A stretch of 13,362 nucleotides of DNA from NCBI GenBank assembly GCA_021799405.1, contig JAJZAL010000145.1, forward strand, positions 1 to 13,362, given 5' to 3'. The notes under the pieces were generated by a model. That model was not told the DNA's origin. It saw only the letters and a list, made by a program, of their open reading frames with translations, and searched no databases. A program made the translations under genes and the position numbers. This DNA is from Acidobacteriota bacterium. Its GTDB lineage: Bacteria; Acidobacteriota; Terriglobia; Terriglobales; Acidobacteriaceae. Positions 1-6,993 of the stretch are shown here, piece after piece. Positions within the stretch are counted from its first letter, which is position 1. Each line of letters opens with the position of its first letter.

Positions 1-1728
1 GTTGTGTTCGCTCAGGCCGCGATAGTAGAGCGAGTAGACGAGCTTGTCGCCGTTGTCGTCGTGTGCTGACCAGCGAACGGTGATGGCTGATTTATCCTTC
101 ACGCCCGCGAGCGGTCCCTGGCTGATCTGCTGGCTGAGATCGACGCTGTCACTCGGTTGCGACTGGAAGTTGATGGTGACGGCCTTCGTGGTCGTATCAT
201 CAGAGGATTTGTTGACGCGCACTCCGGGAGCAACGACGACGGCATCGACGACCGGTGCAATATTCACAGGGAGGAAGTTGATCCCGACGGAGCTGATAGA
301 TGCACCCGGGTGCAGCACGACCTTCCACTGTACGAAGCGGGAACTGGTAACGCCGAGCTGGCCGTGGTTCATGGTGACGGGATGCCAGTCGGTCCAGCCG
401 CGGGCGGGATTTTCTATGTTGCCGGAGCGGGCGAACATCTGAATGTCGTTGGTTGTATCGGTCTGGACTTCTGCGCGGCCCCATTGGGTGAAGACGCCGG
501 CATCGAAGACGGGGCTGACGTAGGTGCTCTCTGGCGCCTGGCCATGGCTGAGCCGATAGAGCTTGCCGGCGTTGGCGGTGCCGACATAGATGCCGGAGGG
601 TGTATCGGCGAAGCTGGTGGCTTGCGAGGCTTCGAGGTGAGCGATGTCCTGGTAGTCGCCATTCGGGCGAATCCGGTAGATACGGCCATTATTCCCGGTG
701 GAGGCGAGCAGGCCGTGGGGGGTCCAGAGCAGATCGTAGACAACATCGTTCTGATTGCTCCAAAGGACGCGGGGCACGCCGGACGGGGCGATGGCGTAGA
801 TTTGGCTACCGTTGGGAATCAGCGCGTTCTGAGTTGCGGACTGCAGGGACCCAACAGAAACGACCGTGATGGTGGCAGTGACGGTGGCCGAACTGCTGTT
901 GGTGACGGGCAGCGGCGGCAGTGTGTTCTGGCCTTTTTCGCCGACGCCGGCAGCGTAGATGGTTCCGTCAGGGGCCACGGCGACGGAGGTGATTTCCTTC
1001 TTGGGAGCGTCGAAGAGAACGAACGCCTTTCCGGTCTTGCTGATGCGATATACCAATCCGGAGCCGACCGAACCGGCGATGAGATCGCCGTTGGGTGTAA
1101 AGGCGATCGCGTGAATGTGGACTTCATCGCTCTGGTAGAAGAGCGTGGGTTTTCCGCCGGGGACAACACGGTAGATGGCGGCCGGTTCGCCGGTGGCGAT
1201 GTAAAGATCGCCATTCGGGCCGAACTTGAGCGCCCAGACGTATTTGGGTTTTTCCTTGGTTTGGGCGGGGTCGAAGATGACCTGTGCTGTGGTGTCTGTG
1301 GCGTCAGCCGTATGCGGATTGAGCTTATAGACCTTGCCGGAGGGCAACGTTGCCGCATAGACGTTGCCGTGCGGGCCAACCGTAACCGTCTGGACGTTGA
1401 GGTCCTTGGACTTGAACAGAGTGGTTGCCTTGCCTGCGGGCGTGACCTTGATGACGGTGGCAGGCGAGCCAGTGGCCAGGTAGGCATTGCCTTGCTTGTC
1501 GGCAGCCACGTCCCAGACATAGGTAGAGGGCGTGGTGTAAACGAGCGTGGATGCCGGGCCGGGCAGGAGGCGACCATCGCTGGCGATGGCAACACCGTGG
1601 GGTGTGCCCTGCTCAAGCTGCTGGAAGGTGGATTCCGTCCAGAGACGAGTGCCCTGAGCCAGGGCGGAAGACAACGGCGAGGCGAAAACGAAGCCAAGGA
1701 GAGACAGGCAAGCCAGACGGCGCATCAT
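1..1728 (-). CDS. Secreted beta-propeller (NHL/WD40-like) protein, 3' end outside the window
   Basis: The minus-strand frame is open from an ATG at 1728 to the window edge (576 codons, no stop), so the C-terminus is missing. Residues 1-25 form a signal peptide (basic MMRR start, hydrophobic core, ALA|Q cleavage site), so the protein is exported. Residues about 70-395 hold repeated blades of the type GNxYxAT..G.VYKL/IYRV: GNAYLATGSPATVIKV (80-95), GNVYAATLPSGKVYKL (121-136), GDLYIATGEPAAIYRV (174-189), GDLIAGSVGSGLVYRI (214-229), IYVGTANAGKLYRLS (380-394). This indicates a beta-propeller. A Ser/Thr-rich insertion (277-300) interrupts the blades. Residues about 405-475 resemble a discoidin-like beta-sandwich (SPVFDAGVFTQWGRAEV), and 548-576 start an Ig/FnIII-like part. 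Its role is unknown; binding of a ligand or cell-wall component is a guess. It lies 112 bases behind the S55 peptidase gene with no terminator between, so co-transcription is plausible. The ATG at 1725 is an equally possible start. Confidence 0.82.
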   Translation of the reverse strand, partial: MMRRLACLSLLGFVFASPLSSALAQGTRLWTESTFQQLEQGTPHGVAIASDGRLLPGPASTLVYTTPSTYVWDVAADKQGNAYLATGSPATVIKVTPAGKATTLFKSKDLNVQTVTVGPHGNVYAATLPSGKVYKLNPHTADATDTTAQVIFDPAQTKEKPKYVWALKFGPNGDLYIATGEPAAIYRVVPGGKPTLFYQSDEVHIHAIAFTPNGDLIAGSVGSGLVYRISKTGKAFVLFDAPKKEITSVAVAPDGTIYAAGVGEKGQNTLPPLPVTNSSSATVTATITVVSVGSLQSATQNALIPNGSQIYAIAPSGVPRVLWSNQNDVVYDLLWTPHGLLASTGNNGRIYRIRPNGDYQDIAHLEASQATSFADTPSGIYVGTANAGKLYRLSHGQAPESTYVSPVFDAGVFTQWGRAEVQTDTTNDIQMFARSGNIENPARGWTDWHPVTMNHGQLGVTSSRFVQWKVVLHPGASISSVGINFLPVNIAPVVDAVVVAPGVRVNKSSDDTTTKAVTINFQSQPSDSVDLSQQISQGPLAGVKDKSAITVRWSAHDDNGDKLVYSLYYRGLSEHN

Positions 1729-1840
1729 GCTGATCTCTAGTCTACAGAAACGCAGCACGCTCTCGCACACCCAGGCCGCACCAGCGAAGGTTCTGGGGGA
1801 GTTTCAGGTTATGACGCTGGGCCGCGGGGGAATGCCGAGG

Positions 1841-3712
1841 TTAGTCCCGAATATGCAGCGTGATCACCTGATGCCCCGTGAGCATCGCATTGATGGGAAT
1901 CGAGATAAGGGACATCGCAGACTCGCCGTGGAGCGAAAGCGCGTGGTCCTGACGCAGCGGTTGGAGTATGTTGGCCATGGAGATGGGCAGAGCTGACAGT
2001 GTACGGCCGTCGAGCGTGGCCTGTGGCTCGGGAGCGAGCAGAGTCACGTAGAGGCGGTCGCTGGGGTGATCGCTGTTCAGCTGTGCGATCGTGGCGGCGA
2101 CGCTCAGTGGGCGTGCGCCAATGGCTTGCGGCTGGCTCAAGCGGTCGAGTGTGGCTCCGTCGCTGACCAGCAGACGAACCGCTCCCAGCGGGAGATTGAG
2201 GGGCAAGGTTATGGGAATGCGGAGGTTGTGGATTTCACCGTGCCAGGGCAGGACGGAGGCCTCAATGGTGACGCGCTGTCCAGCCCGGAGGGTGGTCTTA
2301 TCGGCATGGGCGGCGATAATCTGCGCGGTGAGGCGCTGGGGGATCTGCTGGACGTTGATATCGACGCCCTCGATGGGGGTACGACGCGCGGCGTTTGCGT
2401 AGAGGCGAGAGAAGCGCTGCCCGACGACCAAAGCGGCGAGAAGGTTGGCGGGTGCACCATCCGTGGGTGCAACCAGATCATCGAGCTTGACGGTGGGATA
2501 GCCGGCAAGGCGCACGGTGCCGGTCACGCGGTAGCTGCTTTGAGCAGAGTAGGTGTTCTGCTGCATGAGGCCCTGGTAGATGGCGACCATGACGGCCAGG
2601 GGCGTGACCGAGGGCTGATCGATGACATGCAGGTGGAGGGTGCGCGGCGCTTCGCCGCTGATGCCGTCGATGTGGACCATGACGGGGATGGTATCGGCCT
2701 GCTTGCCGAAGATACCCATGATGGCGGACTGGCGGTCCTGGGTGATGGCGCCGATGGTCTGGGTGGTGTTGATAATCTTGAAGGAGTTCATCGGCGAGGG
2801 CAGCGTGGCGAGCACCTCGGCCTTGGTCATGGGCATGGAGACAGGCCCGAACTGGGTAATCGGATGGCCACAGGCAAGCATGTGCTGCGGGTCGACGTAG
2901 GTGACTGTGCAGGTGGCGGAGATTTCGAGGTCGCCACTGACGAGCAGCGCGCTGACAGCGTCGCCGGGCAGGAGCGGACCGGGCTGCTTTGCATTGCTGT
3001 CAGAGCCGCCGAGGGCAGAAATGTCCGTGAGGCCCATGCCGGCGGCGTGCTGCTTCCAGAAGTGGAGGGCTGAGGGGCTGAATCCGCTGAAAATGAGGGG
3101 CGTGGCAATGGGCTGGATGGAGCCGTACGCCGATGTCGCCGTGATATTGGAGCTCGAAGCTGGGCTGGAGCTGGAAGCTTCCGCAGCAGATGAAGATTGG
3201 CCAGCGAGGAGCATTTGCGGAGCGGGCGACTTGAGATCGCGGACCTGCAGCATTTCCTGAATGGGAGTGACGCCGCCGATGGGTTCCTTACTGAACTGGC
3301 CGATGCGGTAGGCGAGCGCGCCGACGAGTTTGCCGTCGATGTAGACGGGGCTGCCGCTCATTCCGGCGACAACGCCGTCATAGTTCGCTTTGGTGCCTTC
3401 GAGGCGGACAAGAATCATGTCCTGATCGGGGCCGAGGGCATCGTGCAACAGGCCGAGAATCTTGACGCCCATTGGTTGCGGCGTGTCGCCCTGGAAGACA
3501 GTGTAGGCGACGCCCTGCAGGCCGGGGCGAATCTGGCTGAGTGGGAAAAAGGTGGTGTGTGCAGGCGGCAGCGGCGGCAGATTTGCCGCCGCCTGATTGG
3601 CACTTTGCGTCGGTGGCGGGCTCGCGGGCTGAGCGAGCAAGGTTGAGGGAACAAGCGACGTCAGGAGAGAAGCGGCAGTGACAAAGGCGAGTTTCTGAAA
3701 AAACTGCAACAC
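1841..3712 (-). CDS. Exported S55 (SpoIVB-like) serine peptidase domain protein with permuted catalytic order
   Basis: This 623-residue protein starts at GTG (3712) and stops at TAA (1841-1843). No Shine-Dalgarno sequence is visible; CATAAT motifs just upstream would fit a leaderless or near-leaderless transcript. Residues 1-28 look like a signal peptide (LLAQ cleavage), followed by a Pro/Ala/Ser linker to about 53. The motif GMSGSPVYIDGKLVGA (117-132) matches the nucleophile region of family S55, with Ser119 the likely nucleophile by analogy to GDSGGP. GGVTPIQEML follows (146-155). A Ser/Ala-rich linker (171-195) leads to a second half with TYVDPQHMLACGHPI (271-285, His283 as candidate catalytic His) and TIGAITQDRQSAIMGIFG (319-336). 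In SpoIVB the equivalent His region precedes the Ser region, so the order here is reversed. The C-terminal 250 residues are unassigned and beta-rich. The substrate is unknown; SpoIVB itself cleaves SpoIVFA in sporulation, which is not expected here. Confidence 0.84.
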   Translation of the reverse strand: MLQFFQKLAFVTAASLLTSLVPSTLLAQPASPPPTQSANQAAANLPPLPPAHTTFFPLSQIRPGLQGVAYTVFQGDTPQPMGVKILGLLHDALGPDQDMILVRLEGTKANYDGVVAGMSGSPVYIDGKLVGALAYRIGQFSKEPIGGVTPIQEMLQVRDLKSPAPQMLLAGQSSSAAEASSSSPASSSNITATSAYGSIQPIATPLIFSGFSPSALHFWKQHAAGMGLTDISALGGSDSNAKQPGPLLPGDAVSALLVSGDLEISATCTVTYVDPQHMLACGHPITQFGPVSMPMTKAEVLATLPSPMNSFKIINTTQTIGAITQDRQSAIMGIFGKQADTIPVMVHIDGISGEAPRTLHLHVIDQPSVTPLAVMVAIYQGLMQQNTYSAQSSYRVTGTVRLAGYPTVKLDDLVAPTDGAPANLLAALVVGQRFSRLYANAARRTPIEGVDINVQQIPQRLTAQIIAAHADKTTLRAGQRVTIEASVLPWHGEIHNLRIPITLPLNLPLGAVRLLVSDGATLDRLSQPQAIGARPLSVAATIAQLNSDHPSDRLYVTLLAPEPQATLDGRTLSALPISMANILQPLRQDHALSLHGESAMSLISIPINAMLTGHQVITLHIRD

Positions 3713-3914
3713 GGTAATTATGATTATGGCATTTTCGGGCGGCCAAAGGCCTGTGGCGCGGTGTCAGGGATGACAGATTGGTGCAGGTGGCGGCGCGGCG
3801 GGGATTTCCATATTGGGCTCCGTTCAGGTTAAGGAAAACGCGAGATCTGAGCGGCGGACCTGGAGCTTGCGAGAAGGAAGTACGCAGCTGGACAATAGGG
3901 GCTGAGGAATCGCG
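3713..3914. promoter_or_regulatory. Divergent intergenic region between S55 peptidase and VWFA genes
   Basis: This 202-base spacer must carry the promoters of both divergent genes. On the minus strand two overlapping CATAAT hexamers lie directly before the GTG start at 3712, with TTGGCC 18 bases upstream of the nearer one. On the plus strand TTGCGA (3867-3872) and GACAAT (3891-3896) are 18 bases apart. A GGCC-AAA-GGCC repeat sits at 3741-3751. All promoter assignments here are weak matches to the sigma-70 consensus and are inference only. Confidence 0.25.
3904..3908 (+). promoter_or_regulatory. Ribosome binding site of the VWFA gene
   Basis: GAGGA lies 6 bases before the ATG at 3915 and supports that start. 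The next in-frame Met codons (residue 22, in the signal-peptide core) would cut the signal peptide. Confidence 0.6.
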
Positions 3915-5252
3915 ATGGAGTATCCGGGTCGCTCTGCACTGGGATCTGCACTGGACCTTGCCGTGCTTGCGGGGCTGATGTTCCTCCCCTTGACCATGCG
4001 AGCCCAATACGACGCGCCGGCTACGGCTCCCGCGGCGCAAACGAAGCCGGCAAAAGAAAAGGCGAAGAAAACGCAGAAAAAGGCGGCTGGAGAGAGTACA
4101 TCCCCTGCTCGCGCAACAGCAGGTTCCGGTTCAGCAAGCCAAAGTACCACAGGGGCATCGGGTGCACAGCAGCCGGCGGGGTATCAAGCGGCGCCCGAAC
4201 TAGGCGGGCCGAATGCAGACAGCGGGGCGATTGCGATTCCGAAAGTAGTGAAACCGGCAGTTGCACCGCCTCCGCCGCCAGTGAACCGATTCAAGAATCC
4301 GCCGGGCCTCAGTCACCTTTCCCTGAGCGTAAATGCACCACTGGTGGATCTGGATGTGGGAGTGCTTCTGGAGAAGACGCACCAGTTTGTGCCGAACCTG
4401 CAGAAAGATAATTTTGAGGTTTTCGAGAACGGAGTTCGGCAGAACATTACGCATTTTGCGCAGATCAAGGCCCCGATTACCGCGGTGCTGCTTCTGGAGT
4501 TTGCACAGACAAACTACGACTTTATCTATGACATGCAGAATGCGGCATATACCTTTACCGAACAGATGCAACCCCATGATGAGGTAGCGGTGGTGACGTA
4601 TGCGATGCAAACGAATATCCTGACGGACTTTACCAGCAACAAGCAACGCGTGTACGAGGCTTTGAACTCACTGGTGATGCCCACCTGGAGCGAGACAGAT
4701 ATGTTCGACGCGCTCTATATGACGCTGGACCGCCTGACGCGAGTGAAGGGCAGAAAGTACATCATTCTGGTTTCGTCGGGGCTGAACAGCTTTTCAAAGC
4801 TGACGCTGGATCAAGTGCTCGAGAAGATTCGCGAGACGCCGGATGTGACGATTTTTTCGATCAGTACGGGGCATTATGCGCGGATCATGGCTGAATCAGG
4901 AGGGTTTGGCCCCTTTGGCGGGATGAGCCCCATGCAGCACATCACGTTTCTTCAGGGCGACAATGAGCTGCGAACTTTTGCGCGGATGACCGGCGGAGAG
5001 TATTTTGCGCCTCGGTTTGAGACGGAGATGCCGGATATCTTCCGGCAGATCAATGACGCAATCCGGAACAAGTATGAGCTGAGCTATACGCCGACGGACC
5101 AGAAGCGGGACGGGACGTACCGGCACATCCAGGTGCGCCTGGTGAACGACGAAGGGCAGCCGCTGGTGATCGTGGATAAGAAGCATCATCGGCCGCTGAA
5201 GTATGAGGTGATTGCGAAGCCTGGCTACCGGGCGCCGTTGCCGGTGCAGTAG
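3915..5252 (+). CDS. Exported VWFA-related acidobacterial protein with degenerate MIDAS
   Basis: This 445-residue protein resembles the VWFA-related family that is highly expanded in Acidobacteria. Residues 1-30 form a signal peptide (TMRA|Q). Residues 31-130 are a low-complexity Ala/Lys/Ser/Pro linker (KPAKEKAKKTQKK at 44-56, PPPPP at 118-122), probably spanning the wall or periplasm. A short beta-rich segment typical of the family precedes the fold (VDLDVGVLLE, 144-153; NFEVFENGVRQNITHF, 166-181). The von Willebrand A-like fold covers about 187-390: ITAVLLLEF, DEVAVVTYA, GRKYIILVSSG, VTIFSIST. The three metal-site (MIDAS) segments are altered: the first strand ends in EFAQTN instead of DxSxS, the Thr loop reads WSETDMFDALY, and the usual Asp-Gly after the fourth strand is SSG. 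The end (NKYELSYTPTD, 385-395) is a family hallmark. Function is unknown; protein-protein binding outside the membrane is likely. It is divergent from the S55 gene and faces xylB across a hairpin. Confidence 0.92.
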   Translation: MEYPGRSALGSALDLAVLAGLMFLPLTMRAQYDAPATAPAAQTKPAKEKAKKTQKKAAGESTSPARATAGSGSASQSTTGASGAQQPAGYQAAPELGGPNADSGAIAIPKVVKPAVAPPPPPVNRFKNPPGLSHLSLSVNAPLVDLDVGVLLEKTHQFVPNLQKDNFEVFENGVRQNITHFAQIKAPITAVLLLEFAQTNYDFIYDMQNAAYTFTEQMQPHDEVAVVTYAMQTNILTDFTSNKQRVYEALNSLVMPTWSETDMFDALYMTLDRLTRVKGRKYIILVSSGLNSFSKLTLDQVLEKIRETPDVTIFSISTGHYARIMAESGGFGPFGGMSPMQHITFLQGDNELRTFARMTGGEYFAPRFETEMPDIFRQINDAIRNKYELSYTPTDQKRDGTYRHIQVRLVNDEGQPLVIVDKKHHRPLKYEVIAKPGYRAPLPVQ

Positions 5253-5323
5253 GGGCTGACTTGTACTGGCCAGACGGGCTGTCGTGGCATCGCGGCCGGT
5301 GTCAAGCAGTGGAGCTTTGAAGT

Positions 5324-5347
5324 GGGGCGCCGATGGCTTGGCGCCCC
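5324..5347. terminator. Hairpin between convergent VWFA and xylB genes
   Basis: A perfect 8-base inverted repeat, GGGGCGCC (5324-5331) and GGCGCCCC (5340-5347), encloses an 8-base loop. It sits between the stop codons of two convergent genes (5252 and 5362), where a bidirectional terminator is expected. The T-tract is poor: GTTT follows on the plus strand and ACTT on the minus strand. Termination may therefore be inefficient, or the stem may act mainly as a 3'-end stabiliser. Confidence 0.5.
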
Positions 5348-5361
5348 GTTTGGCTATTGAT

Positions 5362-6846
5362 TCAAGCGTGGATATTTTTGAGCGCGGGATAGACGGCGCG
5401 GTAGGCACGGTAGGCCTTTTCATACCGGGCGACGGCTTCGCGCCGGGGTGGAATCTGGTCGGCGACGTGGATGGCCGTGGCGCAGGCTTCCTCCAGAGTG
5501 GCCCAGCCACCACAGCCGACACCGGCGAGGAGCGCGGCTCCAAAGGCTCCGCCTTCCTCCGCGGTAAGGACATCGACGGTGTGGTTGTAGATGTCGGCTT
5601 GAATCTGGCGCCAGAGTTTGCCACGCGCTCCTCCGCCGCCGAGGCGCACGCCTTTGACGGGGATACCGAGTTCGGCGAAGAGCGTGAAAGTGTCTTGCAG
5701 GGAGAAGGCTACGCCTTCCATGACGGCGCGGACGAAGTGGTTGCGGGTGTGGCCGGCGTGGATGCCGACGAAGGCGGCGCGGGCTTCGGGATCGAGGTGC
5801 GGAGTGCGTTCGCCGAGGAGATAGGGCGTCCAGAGCAGGCCGTCGCTGGCGGGGGGGACTTTGGCTGCTCCTGCGGTGAGTTCGTCGTAGTCGACGCCGG
5901 GAGCGAAGGTATCACGGAGCCAGCGCAGGGAAAGCCCCGCGGCCTGGGTGACGCCCATGACATGCCAGCGGCCGGGGACGGCATGGCAGAAGGTGTGAAG
6001 GCGGCCCTGGGGATCCCGAGTGGGCGCGGCGGTGGCGGCGAAGACGACGCCGGATGTGCCGATGGTAGCTGAAACCGAGCCAGGCTCGAGGATGCCCATG
6101 CCGATGGCTCCGGCGCCCTGATCGCCAGCTCCGGCAACGACAGGTGTGCCTTGCGGGAGGCCGGTGGCAGCGGCGGCTTCGGCGGAGATATGGGCGCAGA
6201 CGTCAGGTGATTCAAAGAGCTGCGGCAGCCAGGATTCAGGGATACCGGCAACTTTCAGCACTTCGGTGGACCAGCGGCGGCGGGCAACGTCGAGCATCAA
6301 CGTGCCGGAGGCTTCCTGCATGTCGATGGCGTAGGAGCCGGTCATGCGGAAGCGGACGTAGTCCTTGGGGCAGAGGACGTGGGCGATGCGCGCGAAGATT
6401 TCTGGCTCGTGGTCGCGGACCCAGAGCAGTTTGGTGAGGGTGAAGTTGGGCAGCGCGGGATTGGCGGTGAGCTCAATGAGCTTTGCGCGGCCGGTATTGC
6501 CGGGGCCGAACTGGGCATGGAGCCAATCGCACTGGGGCTGGGTGCGCTGATCGCACCAGATGAGTGATGGACGGAGGACATTGCCATCGTTGTCGAGCAT
6601 GACGGCGCCGTGCATCTGGCCGGTGAGCCCGACGGCCAGGATTTTTGCGCCGGGCGCCTGGGCGAGGGTATCGCGGATGGCCTGCTGGGCGGCGCGCCAC
6701 CAGTCGTGGGGATCCTGCTCGGCCCAGCCGGGCTGGGGCGAGCGGAAGTCTTCGTGCGCACAGGAAGCTGAGGCAACCAGCGCACCCGATTTGTCGACAA
6801 GAACGACACGTGTGCCGCCAGTGCCGACGTCCAGACCAAGAAACAT
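5362..6846 (-). CDS. xylB: Xylulokinase (FGGY carbohydrate kinase)
   Basis: The product phosphorylates D-xylulose with ATP to xylulose 5-phosphate, feeding the pentose phosphate pathway in the cytoplasm. Its 494 residues compare with 484 in E. coli XylB. The N-terminal ATP-fold motif is GLDVGTGGTRVVLVD (4-18), followed by WAEQDPHDWW (41-50) and the substrate motif GQMHGAVMLD (76-85), both as in XylB. The FGGY signature region is NFTLTKLLWVRDHEPEIF (134-151). The catalytic base is Asp242 in AGAGDQGAGA; IGTSGVVF (262-269) and GERTPHLDP (345-353) complete the site, and GGGGARGKLWRQIQADI (403-419) is the C-terminal nucleotide-binding motif. The ATG at 6846 has a G-rich stretch (complement of 6853-6857) 6 bases upstream. 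No xylose isomerase, transporter or regulator gene lies in the window, so it stands alone between two divergent or convergent neighbours. Another FGGY pentulose substrate is possible, but the motifs are those of XylB. Confidence 0.95.
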   Translation of the reverse strand: MFLGLDVGTGGTRVVLVDKSGALVASASCAHEDFRSPQPGWAEQDPHDWWRAAQQAIRDTLAQAPGAKILAVGLTGQMHGAVMLDNDGNVLRPSLIWCDQRTQPQCDWLHAQFGPGNTGRAKLIELTANPALPNFTLTKLLWVRDHEPEIFARIAHVLCPKDYVRFRMTGSYAIDMQEASGTLMLDVARRRWSTEVLKVAGIPESWLPQLFESPDVCAHISAEAAAATGLPQGTPVVAGAGDQGAGAIGMGILEPGSVSATIGTSGVVFAATAAPTRDPQGRLHTFCHAVPGRWHVMGVTQAAGLSLRWLRDTFAPGVDYDELTAGAAKVPPASDGLLWTPYLLGERTPHLDPEARAAFVGIHAGHTRNHFVRAVMEGVAFSLQDTFTLFAELGIPVKGVRLGGGGARGKLWRQIQADIYNHTVDVLTAEEGGAFGAALLAGVGCGGWATLEEACATAIHVADQIPPRREAVARYEKAYRAYRAVYPALKNIHA

Positions 6847-6907
6847 AACGAACCCCCGAAGCAGGCCGGAGCGAAATTCTGCAATGACCTGATGTAAATC
6901 GATGTAG

Positions 6908-6945
6908 TGGACCGAAAACAGAGTAACTGCTTTGGACCGAAACAG
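6908..6945. repeat. Direct repeat TGGACCGAAA(A)CAG in the xylB-NUDIX intergenic region
   Basis: TGGACCGAAAACAG (6908-6921) and TGGACCGAAACAG (6933-6945) are two near-identical copies offset by 25 bases, differing by one A in a run. They lie between the divergent starts of xylB (6846) and the NUDIX gene (6994), a place where a tandem operator could act on both genes. A small accidental duplication is the alternative. Confidence 0.45.
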
Positions 6946-6984
6946 GAAGTGGACGACGGGAGAATGGGCGCGACGTGGGAGAAT

Positions 6985-6989
6985 AGGAG
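6985..6989 (+). promoter_or_regulatory. Ribosome binding site deciding the NUDIX gene start
   Basis: AGGAG lies 4 bases before the ATG at 6994. It favours this start over in-frame ATGs at 6907 and 6964, whose extra residues (MDRKQSNC...) look like translated intergenic repeat rather than protein. Confidence 0.5.
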
Positions 6990-6993
6990 CCGC

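Noticed and set aside
157..1740. A long plus-strand open frame of 527 codons, rich in Gly, Asp and Ala.
   Set aside because: It lies wholly antisense to the propeller gene, has no recognisable domain, and is the usual antisense opening in GC-rich coding DNA. The minus-strand frame has a signal peptide and repeated blades.
2066..3073. A plus-strand open frame of 335 codons.
   Set aside because: It is antisense to the S55 peptidase gene and has Gly/Asp/His-rich, domain-less composition; the minus-strand product has conserved motifs.
3378..4040. A minus-strand frame of 220 codons crossing the divergent promoter region.
   Set aside because: It overlaps both the S55 and VWFA genes in other frames and its product is Arg/Ser/His-rich without motifs.
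5284..6072. A plus-strand open frame of 262 codons.
   Set aside because: It is antisense to xylB, which matches its family over its full length.
6907..6993. N-terminal extension of the NUDIX protein from an ATG at 6907.
   Set aside because: The extra 29 residues translate the direct repeats, have no family counterpart, and the AGGAG at 6985-6989 fits the start at 6994.
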